Assembly (NCBI RefSeq): GCF_018143015.1
Contig: NC_054740.1
Coordinates: 71,197,856 to 71,261,855, forward strand
Length of the DNA stretch: 64,000 nucleotides
Source of the DNA: Lytechinus variegatus
Lineage: Eukaryota > Echinodermata > Echinoidea > Temnopleuroida > Toxopneustidae
Reading direction: 5' to 3'
How positions within the stretch are numbered: position 1 is the first letter of the stretch; every line of letters starts with the position of its first letter. This document shows positions 1 through 10,900 of the stretch, one piece after another. Position numbers and translations under genes: made by a program. Under the pieces are notes generated by a model, which was not told the origin of the DNA, ran no database searches, and saw only the letters and a list, made by a program, of their open reading frames with translations.

Positions 1-116
1 TTCGTTCTCGGACTAATGAACCTTCGGAATTACGAACCTTATTTCGTTTTCGGAACAACGAACCTTCGGAATATCCGCACATTCGGAATAACGAAGCTTC
101 GGAATTACGAATGTAT
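1..116. repeat. TTCGGAAT/AACGAA minisatellite
   Basis: Short degenerate tandem repeat of the motif TTCGGAATAACGAACC, running in from the left edge. By comparison with gene D, the stalk exon of gene A should lie close to or just left of this point, so the repeat sits in the intron ahead of the first visible exon of gene A. Confidence 0.75.
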
Positions 117-898
117 GCGAAAAAAACAACCACCGTTTGAACACTGACCCCCCAAATATTTGAACAAAAAGAGTACATTAAATGGCCCCATGTAACATAT
201 AAATACTAATTTTGATCGTAAGCTTAACCAAGCACTGTCAAGTGGATTAATTTTATGTTTATACAAAACTTCGATTAGTTTAGGAGCAACATGACCATGT
301 AACTTTGCTCTTATTTTTACAGTTAATGATTTACGCTTCTTGAGTAAAAATCATGCTGAGTATCATTGCTTTTGGAGATACGCCTTAACCCATGCGTCAT
401 GAAAATGCTCCACAGAGAACTTTTGCATAAGAATTACAATTATTAATGTTAAAGTCGCCACTTCTAATTTAAGCGATCTACCTTTTTATTTTGGATAGCT
501 GTTGAGCAACAAACCGTTTACAATAAAATGGATGGTAAAGGTTTTATTAAATCTTTCTTTGGAAATATGATATAGGGACATATTCTTTATGATAGAACAG
601 CTTGTTTACATCATATCTATTTTTCTGACCAAGAGACTCAATAACTTTCCAATATTTAATATAAATCATACAAATTTCTCCATCAAAAGAAATGACAAAA
701 AGGTTATAATCTATTTAGGACCCTTTCAAACTTTTGATAACGGTGCATCTTAAGTGAAGTTTTCGTACCGCTATTGTAAAGCATTCTTGATGAAATGATG
801 TTAGAAATATCATTGACTTGCAGTTGTTACTTTTAAAGCAACCTAATTCTATTTGAAATTATATCTGTATTCAAAATATTTTGTATTCTTATCTGCAG

Positions 899-925
899 AT
901 CGGGTGAAAAGTTTACCGCATACCA
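899..925 (+). CDS. Gene A linker exon
   Basis: A 27-nt phase 1-1 exon after a clean TCTGCAG acceptor and before GTAAGTAT. It encodes about nine residues, DRVKSLPHT. It aligns with the linker exon of gene D at 45902-45955, including similar flanking intron; B and C have no counterpart. The small size makes it the least certain exon of gene A. Confidence 0.55.
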
Positions 926-2801
926 GTAAGTATAATAAATATACATTTCTAAACAAATACTAATTACCTTTCCATATAAAATACAACTAGTTCTGTTTTT
1001 GCAATATACTATACTACCTGAACTCTATCAATATTTCCGATTCTCTTACAGTTATTGATTACATATACTTATAAATGTTACATGTATCCTCGCTATAGTA
1101 ACTGGATATTGTTAATAAAATTAAATGCTGACACCGTCTATCAAGCGACTATTCTTTGACTGCATGTGACGACTAGCGTATAGATGGGGGGGGGGGGCTT
1201 GGGGCGCTCGCCCTCCCCCTAAAAAATCACGCCCATGAAAATAAAACTAAAAAGGATAAAAGGAAAGAGAGATGGATGAAATATATTATTTTTAGAATAT
1301 TATGTAAAAAAATCTATCACAATTTGATTTTTGTGATAAGAATGTTGAAACTTTTGCTCGCTCGCGTCGCTCGCATTAAAAAAAGATTGGCCTAATCGGC
1401 CATTATCTGGGTCCCTCAAAGTTTTTGGCTCATTACGCCACTGGTTACGATACACTTATTTCCAGATTCTAAGCAACAATCGTATATTTCATATGAATTT
1501 AAATACCTGTTTTACCTGTAGAAATTGTAATTATAATCTCATCAGTTGTCAAATAATCCGTAATATATTTTCCCCCATTGGTCCACTATTAGACGCCCTT
1601 ATCTTCAAGTGGGTAGCCATTATATCATCAACCATTTTGCTCCTGGTCATTCTTACCTGCGCGGTCCTAAAATATAAACGACGGAAAGAGACAACGCGTA
1701 ATGGCACGGTAAGATACAATTTTGTTGTTGTTGTTTTTACAATAGGACAGTTGTAATTTGATTGCTTTACGATTCGTTTTTATTATTGATATTCTAGAAA
1801 GGACATGTATGGTAGAAATTAGAACGAAGATACTGTGACTGCCATACATAACGTGCGCTAATACGATTCAGAAGTTCATTCTTTAAAATCAACAGTTCTA
1901 AATATATTGATGAAGAAAATATTGATAAATCTCAGCAGTTTGGTAAGATTTATGCATATTTATATTCATATATTTAAGAAAGAAGGAAAATGAATTTGAT
2001 CAATGCTAATTAAGGAGTCCAGAAATTGAAAAGGCCGCGATTCCAGGTTTAAGGAGAATGATTCCGTTTTCATTCAACAATATTTGTCGTTAATCTTTCC
2101 TTGGTTCTGTAATGTTTGCTGGTCTCAAAATATTCTTATGCTTTCATTATCTCCGACTACAATTGAACGAGAAAGAAAAGTTACATAATTTATATTTGTT
2201 TCACGTGTTTATGCTTACATCTTTTCACAACGAAACACACTAACTATGATGACGATATTTATCGAATTTTACACGAGGATTGAGTGATTTTATCCATTTG
2301 CCCAGTACATTTGTTTTCCATAACTCTTCTCCTTAGGACACTACGGCCAAATCAGACAGACTGCACAACATGCAAGACGAAGAACCTACGGGAGAACAAG
2401 AATCTTCCACTGACCCTGATTCTCTTCCTGGTAGACCGTATGAAACTATCCCTGAATACATTCTATCTCAATCCCATAGTCCTGTGACGGGACACTCTAA
2501 TTGCCCAGTATCTGGTCCTGACATAAACGAACGAGTAGATGAGTTTGGATACATGATTCCAGACAGAGACGACGGAGGAGAACTACCTGATGAACAATCA
2601 CCAGTCAGTCGGGATGGTTATTCAGATATCAATCACACATATTTGGATACAACCCTTTCTAGTAGTCAGCAAGAATATCCCCACACCTACCATACCTACG
2701 AAAGTTCTATGATGACGATGAAAAGCTTGGGAGAAAAGGATGAACAATTGTCGAGTCATTATTATAACATTGACAGCACTGACACTTCTAAGCGCTATTA
2801 A
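899..2801 (+). CDS. Gene A (3' part): CUB-family type I membrane receptor, linker, TM and tyrosine-rich tail
   Basis: Three exons of a gene whose signal peptide, CUB domains and stalk lie outside the window: linker 899-925, transmembrane exon 1593-1708, cytoplasmic tail exon 2337-2801. Joined, they give a short linker (DRVKSLPHT), a transmembrane segment (WVAIISTILLLVIL-like) followed by basic stop-transfer residues (KYKRRK), and a 154-residue tail ending TSKRY. The tail keeps the YETIPEY, GYMIP and NHTYLDT motifs of genes B and C. The linker exon resembles that of gene D, while the TM and tail resemble B and C, so gene A is a chimera of the two types. Splice donors GTAAG are clean. The TM acceptor used here (ATTAG at 1588-1592) is the only AG common to all three copies. 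The cytoplasmic tail probably signals through phosphotyrosine; that is inference. Confidence 0.8.
1180..1470. repeat. Dispersed repeat fragment with poly-G and CGCTCGC motifs
   Basis: Starts with a run of G and the stretch GGGGCGCTCGCCCTCCCCC, and contains GCTCGCTCGCGTCGCTCGC. It is not present in the corresponding intron of B, C or D. It lies exactly where gene A changes from D-like to B/C-like sequence. Family not recognised with certainty. Confidence 0.5.
1593..1708 (+). CDS. Gene A transmembrane exon
   Basis: Phase 1-0 exon encoding DALIFKWVAIIS..., a hydrophobic stretch of about 20 residues and a basic KYKRRKE stop-transfer segment, ending TRNGT before GTAAGA. It aligns with TM exons of B (13044-13156) and C (28437-28567). 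The upstream AG seen in B at 13030-13031 is replaced by TTGG here, so the downstream AG is the likely acceptor. Confidence 0.85.
2337..2801 (+). CDS. Gene A cytoplasmic tail exon (type 1)
   Basis: Phase-0 terminal exon following CTCCTTAG. It encodes 154 residues from DTTAKSDRLHN to DTSKRY and a TAA stop. Tyrosine motifs in order: YETIPEY, GYMIPDRD, DGYSDINHTYLDT, EYPHTYHTYES, SHYYN. All are kept in B and C, while spacer residues vary, which suggests constraint on the motifs. The HYYN site fits a Grb2-type YxN pattern; no strict ITAM or ITIM is present. Confidence 0.9.
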   Translation, partial: DTTAKSDRLHNMQDEEPTGEQESSTDPDSLPGRPYETIPEYILSQSHSPVTGHSNCPVSGPDINERVDEFGYMIPDRDDGGELPDEQSPVSRDGYSDINHTYLDTTLSSSQQEYPHTYHTYESSMMTMKSLGEKDEQLSSHYYNIDSTDTSKRY

Positions 2802-2840
2802 GAATCCCTCTGTCATGTCTGTATAGGGCCTAGTAGATTT

Positions 2841-3424
2841 AGGGACAAGTCCACTTCAACAAAAAAATTAATTTGAAGAAAAAGAGTAAAATCCAACAAG
2901 AACACTAAAAATTTCATCAAAATCGGACGTAAAATAAGAAAGGTATGCCATTTTTAAAGTTTCGCTTAATTTCACAAAACAGTTATATGCACATCCTGGT
3001 TGGTATGCAAATGAGGAGAGTGGTAACGTCATCCACTCACTATTTCTTTTGTGTTTTATTATAAGAAATATGAAATATTCAAATTTTCTCCTCATTCTCA
3101 AGTGAAACAGGGATTAATTCCTCCCTGAACAAGTGGAATTAGCATTGTTTAATACTATATGACTCAGTCAAGTTGGTCCCTATGGTCAAATCTGTAAAAA
3201 GAAAATATGTAATTCAAACTATAAAAAACAAAAGAAATAGTGAGTGGTGGACATCGTCGACTGACTCATTTGCATGTCACTGTTTTGTGAATAAATAAGC
3301 GAAACTTTAAAATGCGATAACTTACTTATTTCACATCCGATTTTGATGAAATTTTCATTGTTATGCTTGTTTGATTTTTCTCTATTTATTCAAATCAACA
3401 GTTGGCTGGGGTGGACTTGACCTT
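2841..3424. mobile_element. Palindromic MITE, GGGACAAGTCCACTTC type
   Basis: Long terminal inverted repeats begin GGGACAAGTCCACTTC and end in the complement of GGTCAAGTCCACC. The arms keep pairing over more than 150 bases (for example CATCAAAATCGGA near the left end and TCCGATTTTGATG near the right). The same insertion occurs after gene B (17143-17662) but not after gene C. Confidence 0.8.
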
Positions 3425-5780
3425 TAACAGCGAGAAATGCCATCTAGATAAGAAATTCTCACCCCAAACCTGAGAGCACAAATTTACACGATGCCGCTCG
3501 GGATATGATGGGGATATTTCAGATGGCAAAATTTCATCAGTCGGGAAAGACAAATTTGGATATCTAATTTTAGTAAATTAAGTCAACATGTACAGTTATT
3601 TTGCTAGAAATATTTTCATTTTTAACCTCCCCCCAAACCCCTACGATGTCTCATAGCTTCTTAAGTTACGGAAAATTTCCCCATCATAAAAAATGGGTGG
3701 GTGTGTTTTGTGCAAAGTTTCACTTTGTGCGTGTGTATATTCAACTTATAGTAAAGTATAGGCCTTTATGAGTAATTTCCAGTTTGATTGGGCACCGCTG
3801 TGGGACTTTAATCTTAGCAGCAGTAGAAATTATATTAAAATACTTAACAGGGTTCGTAGTGTAAGAAGTATTGTAGTTCCTCGGATGCAAAATTACTTGA
3901 TGAATTCAACATATCCAGCATTAAAATAATGTCAAATACTAGTTGTGATTGAATTTTTGTCAATGTCGTGATAATTAGTAATGAGTTGAAATATTATTAA
4001 TTACTTTAATTCCACACTTTTACCAGTAGGAATAGCAATATAAAGCATAAATGTCAAAATAGTGGTAGTATACGCAGTTATATTGTGGCAGTATTAGCGG
4101 TAATACTATTAGTAGTTTAAGTAATAGGTTATAGCAGTCGTATTAGTGTTAAAATGGCAGAAGACCTAGTAGCAGTAGCAGAAGTAACATAAGTAGTAAT
4201 ATGAGTACGGGTATTGCAGTAGTATATTGCATGAATTTTTAGTACAAATGTGAATATTAGTAATGGAATTGGTATGGGAAATCAGTACATATAGAATATC
4301 TTTTCAAAACCGGGATGAAGTGTATCGGTTTTTAAATCTCAACCTGATTTCCCTGTTCAATCTTTGTAGTTTTAGTTCTTCGTGTGCTATCAGACTACAC
4401 AGTATTTTGTTCACAGTGCTGTATTACAATGAATTTACATATAAACACCCAATGAACTAATTGGATTTGTTATTTTCTGCAATACGTATTTTAAAATTGA
4501 ATGAATAAAATAAATACTTCCTAAAAATAGAAAATCATAATGGATTTTATTACTAGAGACTGATAAACTTAATATATATTCAGCTTGGACCCTTGTTGTA
4601 TCTTGACTCCTTTTATTTGCTGATTATGAGACTTGAAAAACTTTTCACAATATATTATTGCATGCCTGGATTTTCTTTATCCATAACCCCTGAAATGGCG
4701 GCGGAAATCATGTCTCTCGCTCGAAGTTATTCCCCATAAAATAGATAAAGCTCCAAAACTTCTCTTAATGCATTTCCATTCTGCTTTGAACCCCCCTATA
4801 AAAATCTACAAAAAAGCAGCTATCGACCATGCGCGTGGTTGTTGATACATCCCCCAATACTTTAGGTTGGGAAGGGTAGCCAGGTACAAAAAGTTACAAA
4901 ATGTGGTATAGATTATAATCTTTGCTTTTCCACCCATTTCAGTGCTTAATCCTTCCTTTAGTTAATGTTATTTTTATCATGATTGTTTAAAATCATTCGT
5001 ATTCATAATAAATGTAAAAAAAGAGAGCAAATATTCAAACTTTCAGCATTTCACAAATCCACTTAAAGGAGATGACGCCGGACAGCTGGCCCGTTAAAAG
5101 TGCAATAAATACTGGCTAGCCGGGCTGGCAAGTAGGAGTGTTTTTTAAGCCAAATACCCAACTTTTATACGGTGAAAATGTATTGAACTTTAGTTATTGT
5201 ATAAATTTGTTTCTAAGCCTAAGGGTTCTATTGGTTTGAAATTTTCCAATTTTCTTTAAATTTTGTTTTGCTTCGAAACGACCTTTAAAATCAACCTACT
5301 AGGTAACTGCTTATCATAAATAGACCTCCTCATATAAGTTTTATTTGTATTAAATTTTACTAGATTGTACGAGATGTTGTATTTAGTGAGGTATAATTAG
5401 GCAAATATCTTTAGGGGGCTGAATTAAGGCGGTGCATTTTATGGGGGAAATGTGCGAGCGAGCATACCATAAACGGGTGAATTTAAATTTAGTAAACATT
5501 TCTGGAGTGCAGAAGAGTCAATCGGTCATATGTTTTAGAGAATTTAACGATAATGACGATGATAAACAAGTACAACACGATTCAATAGAAAATCCGCTTG
5601 TTTAAAACTGGGGGTATATAGGGCAGCTGCTTCAAACCACGTATGGATATGCAGAAGTTACCTCTAAAGCATCACGAAAGAGGGCGTCATAGACTTACAG
5701 CAATATTCAGCGTTGAGCAATTTGATTGTCATGGTTGTCTTCGAAAGCAGTTCCATACTGTATGCCTGAATTAGCGCAAG

Positions 5781-5850
5781 GTAGATAGATAGAAAGATAG
5801 AGGGAGAGAGAGAGAGAGAGAGAGATAGAGAGGGAGAGGGGGAGAAGATG
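5781..5850. repeat. (GA)n / (GATA)n microsatellite
   Basis: Purine-rich simple repeat GATAGATAGAAAGATAGAGGGAGAG and onward. The same site carries differently sized GA tracts in the other blocks (about 20065-20120 and 32135-32300). Confidence 0.85.
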
Positions 5851-6719
5851 GCAAGGGAGTGTCATAGAAATATGATAGGAAGACGATTGAGAGATGAGAG
5901 AAAGAGAGGGAGAGAGGTTGCATAGTGGGAAAAAGCTGAAGTACCCGAGAACTGAATCTCTGATTTAATAAAAAATATAATCTACCTGCCAAATGCATGA
6001 AATATGTATATATATATTTGTAAAATTGATAAAACATAACTATCATCTATGATATGAGAGGTAAACCGTATCTCTCCGTCGTATAATTGACAATTTTACA
6101 AACCTTTTTATACGAAATTGAATTTATTATTATATCTATCTGAAAATGTTACCAATAATCGAGTCTTGTCATTCGCCATGCATAAGTGCTCCCACCGCGA
6201 CGACATGCGACACATGGAGACTTTACCTGCCGGATAAATACTCGAAATTGTATTCGGTACCAATATCATGCCATCATTGATATCTTGACGAATTACTGAC
6301 CATTTTGGCTGTTAAAGCGATTGCTATTTTAGTCTGATCTAAAGGATTGCCATTATGAATGAATTATCTGGTGAATTAGTGTTTGGATTTTGAATCCAGG
6401 AGAAAGTTACTAATTGCTTTTAACTCGAACAATATTCAACGAATCACTTCAAATGATCCCAAATGAAGGGTTTCATATGCATTTTCAAACGAAAATCATT
6501 AACGATTGTGTTCAGCTCATGAACGACCAATTCAAACACAACATAAACATTTTTTCATTAAAATTTATAAAAAAAATTCTAAATGCCAATACATTTTGAA
6601 CCCATCCATCCCGGAATTTTATCGTTGTTATTGATTGTTCAATAGCTGATTTATCTTTAGAGAGAGGGTGTCAGGGTGGTAAATTGTATCCCTGAGGTGA
6701 TGGGGCTTCCTGGCTGAAT

Positions 6720-7159
6720 GGGATGGTCGGGGCTAAAGGTATTTATATATCAAAACATAGAGATATGATGTCACATCTCCACATGTTCTTTTGTATTTTA
6801 TTATATGAAATTAGGTTTATTCAATTTTTTTCCTCCAAGAACTAGAAAAATTGGATTAACAACTGATTTAGTGCATTAGATATTTGTTGCTGCAACTTAT
6901 TGCATTATAAGGGAAACATGTTATAATGAAAAAATATGATTTTATTGAATTACATAAGAAAACGAAAAAGTGGAGATGTGACATCATCAGCCCACCTAAT
7001 GAATATTCATGACGACTGTTTTCACAAAATATTGCTAAACTTTAAACTTCAATAACTTTATCATTTGTTATACGATTTTGATGAAATTTTCGGTATTTTG
7101 CTCAGTGAATTCTACTCTATGTATTAATATATGAAAAAAAAATCAGCCTGGACCATCCC
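6720..7159. mobile_element. Palindromic MITE, GGGATGGTC type
   Basis: Starts GGGATGGTCGGGGCT and ends AGCCTGGACCATCCC, with long imperfect inverted arms. Internal landmarks include GATGTCACATCTCCAC and, inverted, GTGGAGATGTGACATCATC. It is absent from the matching position of the B-C and C-D blocks. I recognise it as a type common in sea urchin genomes. Confidence 0.85.
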
Positions 7160-7263
7160 TTCAAATGTGCCATCTTTAGACAGCGTGTTTACCCTCGCTA
7201 TCCATGATCATTGATTGTGACGGTTTTCAGAGGCGAGAAACAAACCCAGCAAACTTCTTCTTA

Positions 7264-7271
7264 TCACGTGA
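7264..7271. promoter_or_regulatory. TCACGTGA palindrome upstream of gene B
   Basis: Perfect 8-bp E-box-type palindrome in the sequence CTTATCACGTGATC, about 0.6 kb upstream of the start codon. It is kept at the same relative place in C (21021-21028) and D (33282-33289). Binding of a bHLH-zip factor is inference; the whole surrounding block is also conserved, so selection on the site is not shown. Confidence 0.3.
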
Positions 7272-7762
7272 TCTTCTTTCACTTGTTCTCCTCATCTGAC
7301 AGGGCAAAAAAGTAGTTTTTTCAATAATGGGAAATATTAAACAAAGTTCAATTATTTTGTTAAAATAATGATGGATTATATACTCCTTCATGATATAGGG
7401 AACCACGTTCATAGTTATGTCTGGTTAAGAGAGAATACACTAACCCTTCAAAAAAACTGTCGGCATAAGAAAGCTAGTTTAGTCCGTCACCGTGTATGTG
7501 CTAATATACTATAACCTTCGCCAAGGTGATAACGTTTGGATACCATGGCTATTACGAATAAAAGCTGCAACAATAATAATAATAATAATGAGAGTAATAA
7601 TGATGTTGGTGATAGTGAAAACAATATCAGTTTAAAGCAATACATTGTAGCCTACGTTACCCCTCTCCACATTACTTCAAACTAAATATAACAAAGTGTA
7701 TACTAGGTTAATTACTTGCTTAAGAATATTCTGGTATAATTACTTGGTTGACAATCATGTAT

Positions 7763-7772
7763 GAAAGCGAAA
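7763..7772 (+). promoter_or_regulatory. IRF-like GAAANNGAAA element, gene B
   Basis: GAAAGCGAAA matches the interferon-regulatory-factor consensus GAAANNGAAA and is followed by TGCGTCA, an AP-1/ATF-like half site. It lies 131 bases upstream of the ATG and is identical at the same place in C and D. Confidence 0.35.
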
Positions 7773-7893
7773 GATACTGCGTCACTCGCTTCTGTTATTC
7801 ACTAGGATATCAAGAACCAGCTTGATATTTAGTATTTAGCCACGTATTTATTGTCATTTAGGGAACATTGCTCGGCAGATCAAATTGTTAGCC

Positions 7894-7978
7894 ATGAATT
7901 CTATCTGTGGAATTAGTTTTTGTATCCATTGCTGTTTGGGCCTTCTACTTTCCACTGAATTATGTGGCGCAGAACAAT
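7894..7978 (+). CDS. Gene B signal peptide exon
   Basis: Starts at ATG in GCCATGAATTC; encodes MNSICGISFCIHCC... with hydrophobic core CLGLLL and probable cleavage after CGA. It ends in phase 1 before GTGAGTAC. Upstream sequence is conserved with C and D, whose first exons start MISVRGI, supporting this start. Confidence 0.85.
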
Positions 7979-10900
7979 GTGAGTACGATAATTATTCTAC
8001 TTCCCAATTTCTTAATAATGTTTAAACAAACTAAATGTGATTGTTAAAGATTACTTGATAGACTAGTATTTATGTTCATTTACCCTACTCATTATGTCAC
8101 GCCGAAATGTATGAATTTCATGAACGGGGTAAATATATTATTACTTGATTACTCCCTTTATGATATTTTCCGTGTCTATTTTACGGATAGAACATGGAGT
8201 AACGGGAATATTATAACCCATTCATATACGCTGATATTTTAATATCCAATATGTTCATTGTATCGATATTTTTTTTTTTTAGGTTTTTAAATGACCAGTG
8301 CTCCTCAACGCATCTGTAGTGACTCGCTCCTCTGCTTTGTTTTGTTCCATCACCGTGCCCCCTTATATTCACTTGACTTTGCCGCAATTATTATTTTTTT
8401 ATCATAATGGCCTTTTTTGTGTGTGTATTCTCATTTCAGAAAAAAAGATACAATGAAGAATATATACATAAATGAGTACTAAGATACAAAATAGAAAATT
8501 AGAAATAATATCGTATGATCACTGGAGTTGGGGGTGGGGGATAGCCGATTCAGTGATGCTGATATAATATCAATTATCTATTGGGGTCGTGAAATCAATT
8601 GTATATTATGCACCAATATGTTTGTTTCTTTTGTATTGTGTTATTCTTATAAGAGCTACCAAACTATCAAGAAAGATAACTGACAGTCCTTTTCAGGACC
8701 TCAATTCTCTCCACCATGAAAACCTTTAAAGATTTTAAAGATCATCTTGTAGTTGTTCTTATTCATCCACTAAACATCAATATCTGGGAAATATTATACA
8801 TGTATATGAATGGAAAATCAATAAACCATATACAATTGGATAGGTTTACATTAAGGGCGCAGACTCTTGAAAACTAAAAACGTTTGCATAAGCATCATAA
8901 GTTTATCAATCCTGCAGTATTCTGTATCGGTTCCGATCTGTAAAAGAGCTATAAAATTTCGGTAAAATGGAGGAAGTATTATTGTAAAAATGCGGTATTG
9001 GTTGGGATAAACAAAATATGCGGTATAAAAGACTATATATATTTATAATTTTCTTTCGACGTTAAAGGAAAATTAAAGAGTTTTCATAAGAAAGATTTCG
9101 CATTTGGCATTTCTATCAATCTGCAAAATTCATTCTTAATGTACAATGAAAGTTTTTTTTTTACATTCACAATTATTTCATTCTTCTTTCATAGCTTATG
9201 TTTGGCTTACTGGCGATGAGAATTTCAATATTTTTTCACTTGATATAAACCGGAGCAATGAACAAGAGTTCTTTTGGATATTCAACACAACTATTGGCAG
9301 GAGGATCAATGTATCCATAAAAGAGTTTGACTTCGAAAGAGGACATGTTTTCATTACAATTGGTGATGGGACTGAAATAGATGGAGGTAACGCAAATTTT
9401 GACTCCACATCAACTTACACTCAAGTAGCAAGATTCAGTGGATCAGATCCACCAAGTTTAGTGACATCAGTAAGCAATGCAGCATGGATAAGAATTACAG
9501 CCAGGCGATTCTACTTGAAAATGGATTTTAATATAACCATATCGTCTACCAAAATGTCAGGTAAATCGATTTTTAATATTTCTTTAATGTTGTTAACGTA
9601 GGTTATGGTTTGAAATAAATTTGTTATTTTAGTTTTATCAATGTACACGATTTGTTGATATTTTATTCTTCATATTACTATTCATAACAAGTTATTGCAA
9701 TCAATATATATCATTCGTTTCTTGGCAAGGACATTAAATGGATATAAGGACAAATATGCTGCACAACCGAACTGTGATGAGTTCAATAATATTTATCAAG
9801 TGCATCAACCTAAGTATTAAAAATTAATATTACGAAGTACAAATCGAAAAGAAAATTGCGTACATACATAATCAAGAAAATGGAGCTACATATACATAGA
9901 AAACTAAAAAGAGGTTTGTTTAACAAATTTTCGGCATTACTCCTATTTGTTTAAGATCAGTATGCTCGATCTGTAATGAAAATCATAAGATCAGTATGCT
10001 CGATCTGTATGAAAATCATAAATCATATGTCAGAAAAAATTGGAACCAGTGGGTTTCGAACCTGCCATCTACTGCTTTCCGGGCAGCGACTCAACCACCA
10101 GGCTATTCTGGTTCACGGCTAAGCCACGATAAACTGGAATTCAAATACCCTCGATCCTGTTCTTTCTGACTCTTAATTTATTATAAAAAGAGGTTGTATA
10201 GAATCACCATGTAGAAATAAAGGTAGAAAATGACAGACAAATGCAACATTATCTAAATTCAATTTTTCATCAGATATAATTGAATTACAAGAGGGTGATA
10301 CGATATCGCTCAGATCAATGCCTAACCCGTCAAATTACCCAAACAACGACTATTATCTATGGGATATCCGAACACACAAAGGCTACGTCATCGAAGTTAT
10401 TGTAAGATCATTCGACGTGGAAAACGGGCACGACCACGTGTACATAGGTGATGGCGTTGATAGCTTTACAAACCAAGGATTAAAATGGCGAGACTGGACA
10501 GGATTATGGGTGAATGAGGTCCTAGAATCACAAGACTTCATATCATCTACCAATTCTATCACCATGATCTTTACCACTGATTATAGCGCAACAAGATCAG
10601 GATTCTGGATCCAGCTACGAGTCGCTAAGAAACCAGGTTAATGACCTTATCACGTTTCTTGCTTATTTATATCAATTAAGATCTTTAGATATATATAACG
10701 GGTGGAATTCTAATATTTTTTTACTTAAATGATTACCTTAATGGAGTGCAGTTGTCAACTCATTCACCATTTAAAAACTATTCCAATCCTGCTTCAAGAA
10801 ACTGTACAAAGAATAATTGTGTCCCGAAATGAGAAAAAAGGAACAATTATGAAATAAATATGAATTTCCATTAGTCAATCGGTACATTCCATAAACTTGT

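Larger units (their letters stand above)
2802..7893. other. A-B intergenic block, 3' UTR plus promoter of B
   Basis: No coding region seen. The block aligns along its length with 17104-21643 and 29655-33912, so it belongs to the duplicated unit. It contains two palindromic MITEs (2841-3424 and 6720-7159), a GA microsatellite near 5781-5850 and the conserved promoter region just upstream of gene B. An AATAAA-rich patch near 4500-4515 is conserved between blocks and could serve polyadenylation of gene A, but this is unproven. Confidence 0.7.

Noticed and set aside
10045-10120. tRNA gene on the minus strand
   Set aside because: Good B box and acceptor-like stem, but the T-stem pairs poorly and the unit is embedded in an insertion with an 11-bp target duplication, so it is a SINE head.
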